The translations under genes were made by a program, and so were the position numbers. Positions 18,869 through 27,980 of a stretch of DNA of 50,795 bases are shown here, in pieces. Origin of the DNA: an uncultured Alphaproteobacteria bacterium (GTDB taxonomy: Bacteria > Pseudomonadota > Alphaproteobacteria > HIMB59). Position 1 is the first letter of the stretch. Each line of letters starts with the position of its first letter. Below the pieces are notes generated by a model. The model did not search any database and had not been told where the DNA came from. It saw only the letters and a program-made list of their open reading frames with translations. The DNA lies in assembly GCA_902555695.1 (NCBI GenBank), contig CACDTV010000006.1, forward strand, positions 1 through 50,795, written 5' to 3'.

Positions 18869-20260
18869 ATGTCAACTTTAACAACTGCAGCATATTTAGT
18901 TTCATCGGTTTTATTTATACTTTCTCTTAGAGGGTTATCACATCCTTCAACTGCAAGGAGAGGAAATTTTTTAGGAATTTTAGGGATGACTATAGCCATA
19001 GTCACAACACTGTCCAATCCTGGTGTACTTAGCTATAAAGAAATTGGAATAGCTTTTTTAATAGGTGGTTTGATTGGAACATCAATCGCAGTTAAAATCC
19101 AAATGACTGCATTACCACAATTAGTTGCTGCTTTCCATAGCTTGGTAGGATTAGCTGCTGTATTTGTTGCTGCCTCTGCATATTACAATCCTAGTGCCTT
19201 TAATATAGGTACTGTTGGATCTATTCCGATGGGAAGTTTAATAGAGATGTCAATTGGAACAGCAATAGGTGCTGTGACTTTTACAGGATCCATTATAGCT
19301 TTTGGAAAACTCCAAGGTTTTGTCTCAGGAAATCCTTTAGTTTTCAAAGGTCAACATTTTATTAATTTACTTTTGGGTTTAGGAATTATTGCTTTAATTG
19401 TTAAGTTTTGCATCGATCAAAACCAAGAATTATTTTGGCTTATCGTTTTTGCCTCATTTGTTATTGGGGTACTTTTAATTGTTCCAATTGGAGGAGCAGA
19501 TATGCCAGTTATTGTCTCAATGTTAAACTCATATTCGGGATGGGCCGCTGCTGGAATTGGTTTCACTCTATCTAATAACTTATTGATTATTACTGGCGCA
19601 CTGGTTGGTTCGTCAGGAGCTATATTGAGTTACATAATGTGCAAGGGAATGAATAGATCTTTCTTAAACGTTTTACTTGGAGGATTTGGTGGTGAACAAG
19701 CAGCTAGTGCTGGTGGAGTAAAAGATGATCGTCAAGCAAAACAAGGTAACGCTGCTGATGCTGCTTTTATGATGAAAAATAGCAAAACAATAATCATTGT
19801 TCCTGGTTACGGAATGGCTGTGGCTCAAGCACAACACGCACTGAGAGAGATGGGTGATTTACTTAAAGCTGCAGGTGCAGAAGTAAGATACGCAATCCAT
19901 CCTGTAGCTGGCAGAATGCCGGGACACATGAATGTGTTACTTGCAGAAGCAAATGTTCCTTATGATGAAGTCCTAGAACTTGATGAAATTAACAGAGATT
20001 TCTCTGAGACTGATGTTGCATTTGTGATTGGTGCTAATGATGTAACAAACCCAGCTGCAAAAACTGATAAGACTAGTGCCATTTATGGTATGCCTATTTT
20101 AGATGTGGAAAATGCTGGTCAAGTATTTTTCGTTAAAAGAGGTATGGCTAGTGGATATGCAGGGGTTCAAAATGAACTATTTTTCAGAGACAATACCCTA
20201 ATGCTATTTGGAGATGCTAAGAAAGTTTGTGAAGATATAATTAAAGGGCTAGAGAATTAG
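18869..20260 (+). CDS. pntB: NAD(P) transhydrogenase subunit beta
   Basis: Beta subunit with the remaining transmembrane helices and the C-terminal NADP(H)-binding domain III. The membrane part includes [20 protein letters not shown] with conserved Asp and Asn residues of the proton pathway. Domain III begins around residue 290: [18 protein letters not shown] (nucleotide fold), [29 protein letters not shown], and [18 protein letters not shown]. At 463 aa it is the normal length. It overlaps the convergent rpsU stop by 4 nt. Confidence 0.96.
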   Translation: MSTLTTAAYLVSSVLFILSLRGLSHPSTARRGNFLGILGMTIAIVTTLSNPGVLSYKEIGIAFLIGGLIGTSIAVKIQMTALPQLVAAFHSLVGLAAVFVAASAYYNPSAFNIGTVGSIPMGSLIEMSIGTAIGAVTFTGSIIAFGKLQGFVSGNPLVFKGQHFINLLLGLGIIALIVKFCIDQNQELFWLIVFASFVIGVLLIVPIGGADMPVIVSMLNSYSGWAAAGIGFTLSNNLLIITGALVGSSGAILSYIMCKGMNRSFLNVLLGGFGGEQAASAGGVKDDRQAKQGNAADAAFMMKNSKTIIIVPGYGMAVAQAQHALREMGDLLKAAGAEVRYAIHPVAGRMPGHMNVLLAEANVPYDEVLELDEINRDFSETDVAFVIGANDVTNPAAKTDKTSAIYGMPILDVENAGQVFFVKRGMASGYAGVQNELFFRDNTLMLFGDAKKVCEDIIKGLEN

Positions 20261-20457
20261 TCGAATTTCTTCTTACGCATTAGTTTTTTAAATCTTTTAA
20301 TTGATTCGGCTTTTTCACGAAGCTTTCTTTCTGATGGTTTTTCATAATTTTTTCTTAACTTTAGTTCTTTGAAAATACCTTCTCTTAAAAGCTTTTTTTT
20401 GAGCACGCGTATTGCAGCCTCAACATTATTATCTCTGACTTGAACTTCTATTGCCAA
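20257..20457 (-). CDS. rpsU: 30S ribosomal protein S21
   Basis: Small-subunit ribosomal protein bS21, 66 aa. The sequence [20 protein letters not shown] followed by [18 protein letters not shown] is unmistakable. The start chosen is TTG at 20457, because the conserved family N-terminus begins there and GAGG lies 8 nt upstream. The same frame stays open further upstream and could give a 133-aa product, but that extension has no S21 similarity and runs through the divergent COQ9 gene. The C-terminus is basic ([12 protein letters not shown]). It is convergent with pntB and divergent from the COQ9 homologue, an arrangement common in alphaproteobacteria. Confidence 0.93.
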   Translation of the reverse strand: MAIEVQVRDNNVEAAIRVLKKKLLREGIFKELKLRKNYEKPSERKLREKAESIKRFKKLMRKKKFD

Positions 20458-20494
20458 TCTAGTAACCTCATAAAGGCGTAATTTATATATAAAT

Positions 20495-21124
20495 ATGAAG
20501 TCAAAGCAAGAAAAATTAGCTAACTTATTTATCAACGAAGTACCCAAATTTGGTTGGTCTAGAGAAACTCTCTTACAATGTGCAAAAAAGCAAAGAATTT
20601 CAACATCTGTTCTAGCAAAATTATTTCCATCTTTTGAATATGATGTCTTAAAATTCATAATTGCTCAAAATAACATTCAAGTTGAGAAGAATTACAACTC
20701 CTTCAACAACTCACGATTGAAAACTAGAGATAAAATTAAAACAATCATGGAGTTGAAATTTGAAAATAACAGTCATCTAAAAAAAGCATTGCCTGAAATG
20801 CTAAAATTTCTTTTAAGACCTGGTAACATATTAATGTCCATTAAAATGCTACATGAAAATAGTGACTTTATATGGAGTTTATCAGGTGATAAATCAAATG
20901 ATTTTAGTTACTACTCAAAGCGAGGTTTGCTTTCAATGATTTATCTTGCCACATTAATTTATTGGCTTAACGATAAGTCAGAAAAAGACATTGCTACCAA
21001 AAACTTCATCAGCAAATCAGTTGATGGAATAGTTGATGGGGTTTCAAGACTCAAACAATTAAGCATATTAAAGAATTTAGCTGAAAACTTTATGTCAAGA
21101 TACGCATCAAAAAGAACGTCTTAA
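20495..21124 (+). CDS. COQ9 family protein
   Basis: Homologue of COQ9, the lipid-binding accessory protein of ubiquinone biosynthesis (a TetR-like fold that presents intermediates to COQ7-type hydroxylases). The N-terminal half (residues about 1-60) looks like a TetR-type helix-turn-helix: [33 protein letters not shown]. The middle part includes [60 protein letters not shown], matching the COQ9 pattern of a Trp-x-x-x-G-D-x-S-x-D-x-x-x-Y-x-x-R segment. At 209 aa it is typical. The divergent rpsU neighbour supports the call, since these two genes are often adjacent in alphaproteobacteria. Confidence 0.88.
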   Translation: MKSKQEKLANLFINEVPKFGWSRETLLQCAKKQRISTSVLAKLFPSFEYDVLKFIIAQNNIQVEKNYNSFNNSRLKTRDKIKTIMELKFENNSHLKKALPEMLKFLLRPGNILMSIKMLHENSDFIWSLSGDKSNDFSYYSKRGLLSMIYLATLIYWLNDKSEKDIATKNFISKSVDGIVDGVSRLKQLSILKNLAENFMSRYASKRTS

Positions 21125-21189
21125 ACTAATAAATTCTCTTCATCTAATATCTTAATTCATTATAATGGATTTATAACTTAGGAGGATTG

Positions 21190-22578
21190 ATGAATTTTCA
21201 GAAAACTATAACGCCTATTGATAATTCTATTTACTTAGAGAGAGAATTAGCCTCAGATAGTAAAATTAATTCAGTCATAGATACAGCTTCAACAAGTTTT
21301 GAAATTTGGAAAAACACATCTCTTGATGACAGAATTAATATTGTTAATAAATTTATTGATAACTTAATCGATCTCAAAGATGAAATATCAAAGGAAATTT
21401 GTTGGCAAATTGGAAGGCCCATATCTCAATGTGCAGGAGAATTAAGAGGTTTTGAAGAGCGCTCAAGACACATGGTAGATATTGCGAAAGACTCATTACA
21501 AAATCTTCCAGCCACTCAAAACGAAGAATTTGACAACTATATATACAAAACACCTCTTGGGGTGATTTTTGTAATGGCCCCATGGAATTATCCAATTATT
21601 ACTGCAACTAACACAATTGTTCCTGCTATAATTTCAGGTAATAGTTTAATTTTAAAACATTCATCTCAAACACCAAGATGTGCAGAACTAATTTTTCAAG
21701 CTTTTGAAAATACTGGGATACCTGAAGGTGTTTTCCAATTTATTCATACTGATCACAAAGCTTGTGAAAAAATAATCTCTGACTCAAGAATAGCTCACGT
21801 TGTTTTTACTGGCTCTGTAAGAGGAGGCCAGGAGGTAAAAAAATATATAGGAACACGATTTATTAATGCTGGTTTAGAATTAGGAGGGAAAGATCCTGCC
21901 TACGTTAGAGCAGATGCTGATTTAAAACACGCAATTGAAAACCTTGCAGACGGTGCACTATTTAATTCTGGTCAATCTTGTTGTGGTATAGAAAGAATTT
22001 ATGTAGATAAAAAAATTTATAAAGAATTTATAGATGGCTTCAAAAGCATTACTGAAAATTATAATTTAAACGACCCCTCAAAACCTGATACAAATTTAGG
22101 TCCTGTAGTAAGACAATCAGCAGCTAATTTTATTAGAGCTCAAATAAATGAAGCGGAGAGCAGCGGAGCAAAACGTCTTATTGATGAGAGTAAATTTACA
22201 ATATCCAGAGAAGATAATTGTTATGTTAGCCCTCAAGTTATGGTTGATGTCAATCATGATATGAGATTCATGATGGAGGAAACTTTTGGTCCTGCTGTTG
22301 GAATTATGCCCGTAGATGATGATAAAGAAGCAAAAAATTTGATGAATGATAGCCCTTATGGACTAACTGCATCCATTTGGACAAAAGATTTGGAGTTTGC
22401 TAAAGAATTTGGAAAAAATGTTCAAACAGGAACTTTCTTCATGAATAGATGTGATTACTTAGATCCGGCACTTGCATGGACTGGCGTAAAAGACACTGGT
22501 ATCGGTTGCTCACTTTCAGTATTAGCATTTGATCAATTTACAAGACCACAGAGTTTTCATATGCGCAAAGTAGTTTAG
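21190..22578 (+). CDS. Aldehyde dehydrogenase (NAD(P)+), first gene of a gamma-glutamylation-type trio
   Basis: ALDH-superfamily enzyme oxidising an aldehyde to the acid. Catalytic residues are present: PWNYP with N133, LELGGKDP with E230, and GQSCCGIER with nucleophile C264. EETFGPAVGIMPV and the C-terminal block are normal. The ATG at 21190 is preferred over the TTG one codon upstream because a strong AGGAGG ends at 21185. This is the strongest ribosome-binding site in the trio. It is followed by a glutamine-synthetase-like ligase and an iron alcohol dehydrogenase, so it probably oxidises a gamma-glutamyl-amino-aldehyde or a related aminoaldehyde. Exact substrate unknown. Confidence 0.92.
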   Translation: MNFQKTITPIDNSIYLERELASDSKINSVIDTASTSFEIWKNTSLDDRINIVNKFIDNLIDLKDEISKEICWQIGRPISQCAGELRGFEERSRHMVDIAKDSLQNLPATQNEEFDNYIYKTPLGVIFVMAPWNYPIITATNTIVPAIISGNSLILKHSSQTPRCAELIFQAFENTGIPEGVFQFIHTDHKACEKIISDSRIAHVVFTGSVRGGQEVKKYIGTRFINAGLELGGKDPAYVRADADLKHAIENLADGALFNSGQSCCGIERIYVDKKIYKEFIDGFKSITENYNLNDPSKPDTNLGPVVRQSAANFIRAQINEAESSGAKRLIDESKFTISREDNCYVSPQVMVDVNHDMRFMMEETFGPAVGIMPVDDDKEAKNLMNDSPYGLTASIWTKDLEFAKEFGKNVQTGTFFMNRCDYLDPALAWTGVKDTGIGCSLSVLAFDQFTRPQSFHMRKVV

Positions 22579-22635
22579 AGCATTGGTCTACATAGTTATT
22601 AAATGTTAAAATATTTCATTATTTAGTTTTCGATT

Positions 22636-23997
22636 ATGAGCATTACTTTTAAAGAATTAGAAAAAAAAATAAAATCAAAAGAGATTGATACTGTTTTAGT
22701 ATCTCTATCCGATATGCAAGGTCGACTAGTGGGAAAAAGAGTAACAGGTAAGGCTTTTTTAGACTACGTTCACAAAGAAACTCATTTTTGTGATTATCTT
22801 TATACGGTTGATATGGATATGTATACAGTTCCCGGATTTAAATCATCCTCTTGGGAGACTGGGTACGGAGATATGACTGTTAAGCCTGACCAAAGAACCA
22901 TCAAAGTTTTACCATGGTTAGAGAAAACAGCTTTAGTTCTCGGCGATGCTTTTCAACATGATGGAAAGACACCTGTTTCGCATTCCACAAGACAAGTTTT
23001 AAGAGAGGCAATTATAAAAGCAAATAAAATGGGATTTGAGCCGATGTTAGGTTCAGAATTAGAATTCTTTCTTTTCAAACAAACTTATGAAGATATACAT
23101 TCTAGTAATTATAAAAATTTAAAAGAAACATCATGGTACATAGAAGATTATATGATATTTCAAACTTCAAAAGAGGAACCCTTTAATCAAGAGTTAAGAA
23201 ATAGTTTATTAGACTCTGGTATATATGTTGAGTGCACTAAAGGGGAAGCCTCACCTGGCCAACAAGAAATTAATGTAGTTTTTACTGATGCCCTTAGTAT
23301 GGCAGATAATCATATATTAATTAAAAATGCTGCAAAAGAGATTGCTTTTAAACATAATCGTGCTGTTAGTTTTATGGCAAAATACAAACAAGATTTCTGT
23401 GGAAGCTCCTGCCATATTCATAATTCTTTATTCGATAAAAAAACAAAAAAAAATATTTTCTCTGATACCAAAGATAAATATGGAATGTCTGAAATTTTTA
23501 AAAGCTATGTAGCTGGACAAATTTTATTTTTGAGGGATCTATCAATTTTTTTAGCTCCAAACGTAAATTCTTATAAAAGATTTCAAGAGTCCTCTTTTGC
23601 TCCTACTTCTGCCGCCTGGGGAATTGATAATAGGACTGCTGGATTTAGATTAGCAGGACATGGAAGTTCAATAAGAATTGAATGCAGAGTTCCTGGGGCA
23701 GATGTTAATCCCTACCTTGCTTTTGCTGGATTGATTCAAGCAGGTCTGTATGGAATTGAGAATAAATTAGAACTTGAAGAGCCATTATCTGGAAATATAT
23801 ATCAAAATAGAAAGGCAAAAAATGTTCCTGGTACACTTTATGAAGCAATTGAACTCGCTAAGAAATCAAAATTATTACCAAAGATTTTCCATTCAGATGT
23901 TTTAGACCACTATATTCATGCTGCAAAATGGGAGCAGAGTGAATATGATAAGTCTGTAAATGACTGGGAGCACCGTCGTTATTTTGAGAGAGGATAA
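22636..23997 (+). CDS. Glutamine synthetase family ligase (PuuA/IpuC/GlnA4-like)
   Basis: Class of glutamine-synthetase-fold ligases that couple glutamate to an amine instead of ammonia. GS motifs are present: GSELEFFLF (E141, E143), GEASPGQQEIN (E204, E211), GSSCHIHNS (H260, H262), NSYKR at 311-315 and RIECRVPGADVNPYLAFA near 347-364. The N-terminal beta-grasp domain VLVSLSDMQGRLVGKRV is the shortened form seen in PuuA-like proteins. The adenylylation Tyr segment of GlnA is not recognisable. At 453 aa it matches gamma-glutamyl-polyamine or -alkylamide synthetases. The flanking ALDH and ADH genes argue for catabolism of an amine or amino alcohol rather than ammonia assimilation. No good Shine-Dalgarno is visible. 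Confidence 0.88.
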   Translation: MSITFKELEKKIKSKEIDTVLVSLSDMQGRLVGKRVTGKAFLDYVHKETHFCDYLYTVDMDMYTVPGFKSSSWETGYGDMTVKPDQRTIKVLPWLEKTALVLGDAFQHDGKTPVSHSTRQVLREAIIKANKMGFEPMLGSELEFFLFKQTYEDIHSSNYKNLKETSWYIEDYMIFQTSKEEPFNQELRNSLLDSGIYVECTKGEASPGQQEINVVFTDALSMADNHILIKNAAKEIAFKHNRAVSFMAKYKQDFCGSSCHIHNSLFDKKTKKNIFSDTKDKYGMSEIFKSYVAGQILFLRDLSIFLAPNVNSYKRFQESSFAPTSAAWGIDNRTAGFRLAGHGSSIRIECRVPGADVNPYLAFAGLIQAGLYGIENKLELEEPLSGNIYQNRKAKNVPGTLYEAIELAKKSKLLPKIFHSDVLDHYIHAAKWEQSEYDKSVNDWEHRRYFERG

Positions 23998-24009
23998 ATA
24001 GGGTTATAA

Positions 24010-25155
24010 ATGCAAAATATGAATTGGAACTATCCAACAAATGTTTGGTTTGGAGTTGATAGATCAAAAGAAATACAAAAAGCTTGTGATACTTTAGGTA
24101 TTAAAAATCCTTTAATTGTTACAGACCCTGGATTATTACAAACATCAATTATTGATGAAATCAATAGTGGTCTCTCATCAAATACTCAAATTTACAGTGA
24201 TGTTCAAGGAAACCCAACTGGTTCAAATGTAACTAATGGTGTAAAAGTTTTTTTAGAGGGAAATCACGATGGTGTCATAGCCATAGGTGGTGGATCTGGA
24301 ATGGATGCTGGCAAAGGGATAGCATTCTTAGCTCATCAATCTAAACCACTTTGGGATTTTGAAGATATTGGAGATTGGTGGACAAGAGCAGACTCAAGTG
24401 TAATCAAACCTATAATAGCAATACCTACGACTGCAGGAACAGGTTCCGAAGTGGGAAGAGCAGCTGTTTTTTTAAATGAAGAAAATCATAAAAAGAAAAT
24501 AATTTTTCACCCAAAAATGTTACCACAGATTGCGATACTAGATCCATCTTTGACATTAAATCTACCAAAAAGCATTACTGCTGGAACAGGAATGGATGCA
24601 TTGGCACATTGTATTGAAGCCTATTCATCTCCTTTTTATCATCCAATGGCAGAGGGCACAGCTTTAGAGGGTTTAAGACTAGTAAAAGAAAATATTCAAG
24701 AGGTTTATCATAATGGAAATAATGTTGAGGCAAGATCGCATATGTTAGTTGCTTCTATGATGGGTGCAGCTGCATTTCAAAAGGGTCTAGGCGCTATTCA
24801 CTCGATTACACATCCAGTCAATTCCTTATACAAGACTCATCATGGAACAACAAATGGAACAGTTATGCCATTTGTTTTGAATTATAACCGTAGCACTATT
24901 GAAGAAAAATTTACTAGATTGGCAAACTTTCTAGATATTAAAAATGGTTTCGAGGGTATCGTTGATTGGATTATTGAATTAAAAAAAGAAATGGAGATAC
25001 CTGAAACACTTAAAGATATGGGTGTTAATGAGGGAGATGAGATTAAATTGGCGCCATTAGCGCAAGAGGATCCAAGCACTGGTGCAAACCCACTAGAAAT
25101 GACAGTAGAAAGATTTCAAGAATTAATATTAAATTGTATTGCCGGAAAATATTAA
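24010..25155 (+). CDS. Iron-containing alcohol dehydrogenase
   Basis: Group III (Fe-dependent) alcohol dehydrogenase, cytosolic, NAD(P)-linked. The nucleotide-binding segment is GVIAIGGGSGMDAGKGIA. Metal-site residues lie in GTGMDALAHCIEAYSS (Asp, His) and in GLGAIHSITHPVNSLYKTHHGTTNG (two His segments). PTTAGTGSEVGRAAVF is the family signature. At 381 aa it is standard. It is 12 nt after the ligase gene with AGGG before the ATG. In this trio it would oxidise an alcohol group to the aldehyde used by the ALDH. Its stop overlaps the convergent hisN stop by 4 nt (TTAA). Confidence 0.92.
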   Translation: MQNMNWNYPTNVWFGVDRSKEIQKACDTLGIKNPLIVTDPGLLQTSIIDEINSGLSSNTQIYSDVQGNPTGSNVTNGVKVFLEGNHDGVIAIGGGSGMDAGKGIAFLAHQSKPLWDFEDIGDWWTRADSSVIKPIIAIPTTAGTGSEVGRAAVFLNEENHKKKIIFHPKMLPQIAILDPSLTLNLPKSITAGTGMDALAHCIEAYSSPFYHPMAEGTALEGLRLVKENIQEVYHNGNNVEARSHMLVASMMGAAAFQKGLGAIHSITHPVNSLYKTHHGTTNGTVMPFVLNYNRSTIEEKFTRLANFLDIKNGFEGIVDWIIELKKEMEIPETLKDMGVNEGDEIKLAPLAQEDPSTGANPLEMTVERFQELILNCIAGKY

Positions 25156-25934
25156 ATTTTTAGAAATTGTTGGTGCGCTTTTTTTGAAATTGATGCAACA
25201 ACATCACCATTTGATTGAAAATTTAGAGAATTTCCTTTCCAATCACTAATTATACCACCGCTCTCTTCTACAATATTAATTAAAGGGATATAATCATAGG
25301 GTTTTAAGAAAGACTCTACTACTAAGGGTATTCTTTTTTCAGCCAAAAGACCGTATTGTACACAATCACCACCAAAGGTTGCATATTTAGTTTTTTTAAT
25401 TAGAGCATTATATTTTTTATTCTTATTATTCGATTTGAAAGCTGTCATTCCAGAGGTACTAAAATATAATTTAGATAAGTTTAAATTATTTTGAGATTTC
25501 TTAATTTTTTTTCCATTACAATAAGCACCATTGTCTCTAATTCCAATCCATGTTTTGTTTATATCAGGACAGTTAATAATTCCAATTACGGGTATTTTAT
25601 CAATACACAAAGAAATTAATGTGCCAAAATTACCATTTCCATTAATAAAATTTTTTGTTCCATCTATTGGATCGATTACCCATATAAATGGAGAGTTATT
25701 TGATTTATTTTGGTATTCCTCTCCGTATATATCGTGACCAGGATATTTTTTAATGATCATTGATCGCAATTCTTTTTCAATTTTCATGTCTATTTTAGTT
25801 ACTGGTGATTTATCTGATTTGAAATCTATTTTTAGTTGATTAGATGGTGTTTTCTTTATTATTCTTTCTGACGCATTAACAAGTTTTTTAGCAAAGTTTA
25901 AATATTGAGATAAATCTCTTAGTTTTAAAGGCAT
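25152..25934 (-). CDS. hisN: Histidinol-phosphatase of the inositol-monophosphatase family (HisN)
   Basis: Mg2+-dependent phosphatase with the IMPase fold. Metal-binding GEE (E72, E73) and WVIDPIDGT (D88, D91, T93) are present. GGDCVQYGLLAEKRIPLVVESFLKPYDYIPLINIVEESGGIISDWKG contains the third metal Asp in LKPYD, and this LKPYD...IVEESGG...DW version is characteristic of the HisN subgroup rather than SuhB or CysQ. At 260 aa it is a normal size. The likely role is dephosphorylating histidinol phosphate in histidine synthesis. Other small sugar or polyol phosphates cannot be excluded. Confidence 0.82.
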   Translation of the reverse strand: MPLKLRDLSQYLNFAKKLVNASERIIKKTPSNQLKIDFKSDKSPVTKIDMKIEKELRSMIIKKYPGHDIYGEEYQNKSNNSPFIWVIDPIDGTKNFINGNGNFGTLISLCIDKIPVIGIINCPDINKTWIGIRDNGAYCNGKKIKKSQNNLNLSKLYFSTSGMTAFKSNNKNKKYNALIKKTKYATFGGDCVQYGLLAEKRIPLVVESFLKPYDYIPLINIVEESGGIISDWKGNSLNFQSNGDVVASISKKAHQQFLKI

Positions 25935-25975
25935 TTACAAAATATATAGAAAAAAAGCATTACTACTAATAATTT

Positions 25976-26611
25976 TTAATTTAAGCTATTTTTTAGCTTC
26001 TGAAAAATAATCTCAAAATTTTCTGATGTCTGAGCGCCATTTATAACAATTTGTTTATTTATAATAAATGTAGGAACGCTATTTATACCCATCTTTCTAG
26101 CTTGAATTTCTTCATTAGCGAGTGGCTCAATATTTTCTTGATCTGACAAATAACTTTTAAAATCTTCAGCGTCAATTTTATGTTTTATAGCTATATCCAG
26201 CAATACATTGGGGTCACCTATGTCTTCACCATTTAAGAAATAAGACTCAAATAAACTATCTAAAACATTTTCCTGTACACCCTGTTTATATGCTAAAGCT
26301 AAAAGTCTATGTGAATTAAAGGAATTTGGAGTTGTAATAATAGAGTCAAAGTTAAAATTAATTCCTTCTACAAGTCCTTCATCATAGATATTGTCATAAA
26401 TCGTCTTTGCTGCATCAGCACTTCCAAATTTAGAAATTAAATATTCTTGCCTATCCATACCATCAGGTGGCATTCCCGGATTTAATTGAAAAGGTCTCCA
26501 AGTTTGTTTGAATTTTGTTTCTTTGTGATTACTAATAGCTTTTTCTAATCTTTTTTTTCCAATATAGCACCACGGGCAAACAGTATCTGAAAATATATCT
26601 AGTTCGATCAT
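25976..26611 (-). CDS. DsbA family oxidoreductase, FrnE-like
   Basis: Thioredoxin-fold protein of the FrnE subgroup, cytosolic since no signal peptide is present. The redox motif CPWC is at residues 12-15 (SDTVCPWCYIGKKRLEKA). The cis-Pro segment reads INSVPTFIINKQ, and WRPFQLNPGMPPDGMDRQEY is a diagnostic FrnE block. At 211 aa it is full length. FrnE-type proteins act as disulfide isomerases or in stress tolerance in some bacteria; the role here is not defined by its neighbours. Confidence 0.9.
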   Translation of the reverse strand: MIELDIFSDTVCPWCYIGKKRLEKAISNHKETKFKQTWRPFQLNPGMPPDGMDRQEYLISKFGSADAAKTIYDNIYDEGLVEGINFNFDSIITTPNSFNSHRLLALAYKQGVQENVLDSLFESYFLNGEDIGDPNVLLDIAIKHKIDAEDFKSYLSDQENIEPLANEEIQARKMGINSVPTFIINKQIVINGAQTSENFEIIFQKLKNSLN

Positions 26612-26701
26612 AAATTTATTTCAATATTCATGACATAAAAAAATAATAATTCATAGTCATTAAAGTTAAAAATCTGATAAAATAGAATATGGGAGATTCA
26701 T

Positions 26702-27109
26702 ATGATAGGAAATTTTAACGGAATATTTTATTTAGTAATTTTTTTAATTATTTTAGTAATGAATGCTTTTTACGGTTATAACTGTTTGTTTAATACCAAA
26801 AACTTCATAAGCAAATATGGAATTGATGTAACAGCCGCTTTTTTTGCAAGGTTTGCTGGAGCAGTAATTGTAGGTGCTGTTTTAATGCAGTTATATATTT
26901 TATTTAGAGGTACAGAGGCTACATGGGCATTCTTTAATTTTATGTTTATAATCATGACCATAATAGCAATATCAGCTTTTTACACTGGTGAGATAGATAA
27001 ATTAGGAAGAACTGACCAATATTCAAGAGAGGGATGGCTATCAACAGGTGGTCTTGCACTAGGTTGGGCTATTCTTTGTTTTGGATTAGCAGATAAGATT
27101 TATATTTAG
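26702..27109 (+). CDS. Hypothetical four-helix membrane protein
   Basis: I do not recognise this gene beyond its membrane character. It is 135 aa with four hydrophobic segments: about residues 6-24, 44-66, 74-94 and 113-132. The loop between helices 3 and 4 carries FYTGEIDKLGRTDQYSREGW. A good Shine-Dalgarno GGGAG lies 6 nt before the ATG, so it is surely translated. Its stop overlaps the convergent symporter stop by 4 nt. No catalytic residues are evident. Confidence 0.75.
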   Translation: MIGNFNGIFYLVIFLIILVMNAFYGYNCLFNTKNFISKYGIDVTAAFFARFAGAVIVGAVLMQLYILFRGTEATWAFFNFMFIIMTIIAISAFYTGEIDKLGRTDQYSREGWLSTGGLALGWAILCFGLADKIYI

Positions 27110-27951
27110 CGATTTCTTATAAAATAAATAAATATTAAAGACGTTAAGTACATTATGACGCTATAAGTAGCAGCTGGTATTATATATAGACCGCCACCAA
27201 AAACACTTGTGCCTACAAAAATAGCTAAAGTTCCGTTTTGAAGACCACACTCTATTGAAATAGCTTTTTGTTGTGAGGTTCCTGTCCCAAAAAACTTTGC
27301 CCAATAAAAAGCAATTATCATCATTAATAAATTGAGAGAAAAGACTACCAATCCAGTTTGAGCAAAATACTCAATTAAATTTTCCCTCTCAGCTAAAATA
27401 GCTCCAATCAATACTAAAACAAATAAAGCAGTTGAAAGTATTCTAGCAAACTTCTCAATTCTCTTCGTAAAAAAGGACAAGCTAGCTCTGAAAATCATTC
27501 CAATTAAAACAGGCAATGTCACTATCAAAAACATACTTATGGCTATTCCTGTAAGTGAGATTGAGCCTAAAGAATTGTCAGAAATTAATCCCATTGATAT
27601 ACCCAAAACTATTGGCACAGAAATTACACTTAAAAGGCTCATTACGGCAGTTAAAGATATTGATAGAGCAACATCTCCTTTGGCAAAAGATGTAAGAATA
27701 TTTGAAGTGACTCCACCCGGAGCAGCAGCAATTAATATTAAACCTATTGCTAATTCAGGTTGAAGCGGCCAAACCAAAACAATTACTAAAGCAACTATTG
27801 GAAGAAAAATTAATTGGCTAATTAATCCTATAATAAAATTTTTAGGTGCTTTTATTACTCTTGCGAAATCTGAAAATGTCAAACCTAAGCCTAGAGTGAA
27901 CATAATAAAAGCTAAGGCTAAAGGTAGAATTACATCAGTTATGAAATTCAT
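27106..27951 (-). CDS. Bile acid:sodium symporter family transporter
   Basis: Inner-membrane secondary transporter of the BASS family, nine to ten hydrophobic segments in 281 aa. The N-terminal FIMFTLGLGLTFSDF is the family entry. AAAPGGVTSNILTSFAKGDVALSISLTAVMSLLSV is the Na+/substrate-site signature, with the crossover region and Glu/Asn residues. GLQNGTLAIFVG is the second crossover, including the conserved E-C-G-L-Q-N sequence. Bacterial members carry organic anions such as pantoate, pyruvate-like acids or sulfonates; the substrate here is not deducible. It is transcribed in the same direction as the dehydrogenase upstream, with a 29-nt gap. Confidence 0.88.
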   Translation of the reverse strand: MNFITDVILPLALAFIMFTLGLGLTFSDFARVIKAPKNFIIGLISQLIFLPIVALVIVLVWPLQPELAIGLILIAAAPGGVTSNILTSFAKGDVALSISLTAVMSLLSVISVPIVLGISMGLISDNSLGSISLTGIAISMFLIVTLPVLIGMIFRASLSFFTKRIEKFARILSTALFVLVLIGAILAERENLIEYFAQTGLVVFSLNLLMMIIAFYWAKFFGTGTSQQKAISIECGLQNGTLAIFVGTSVFGGGLYIIPAATYSVIMYLTSLIFIYFIRNR

Positions 27952-27980
27952 AGATAAATACTAACAAAAACTCAAAATAA

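Noticed and set aside
20458-20658. N-terminal extension of rpsU giving a 133-aa product
   Set aside because: The extension has no S21 similarity and overlaps the divergent COQ9 gene; a TTG with GAGG 8 nt upstream gives the normal S21 start.
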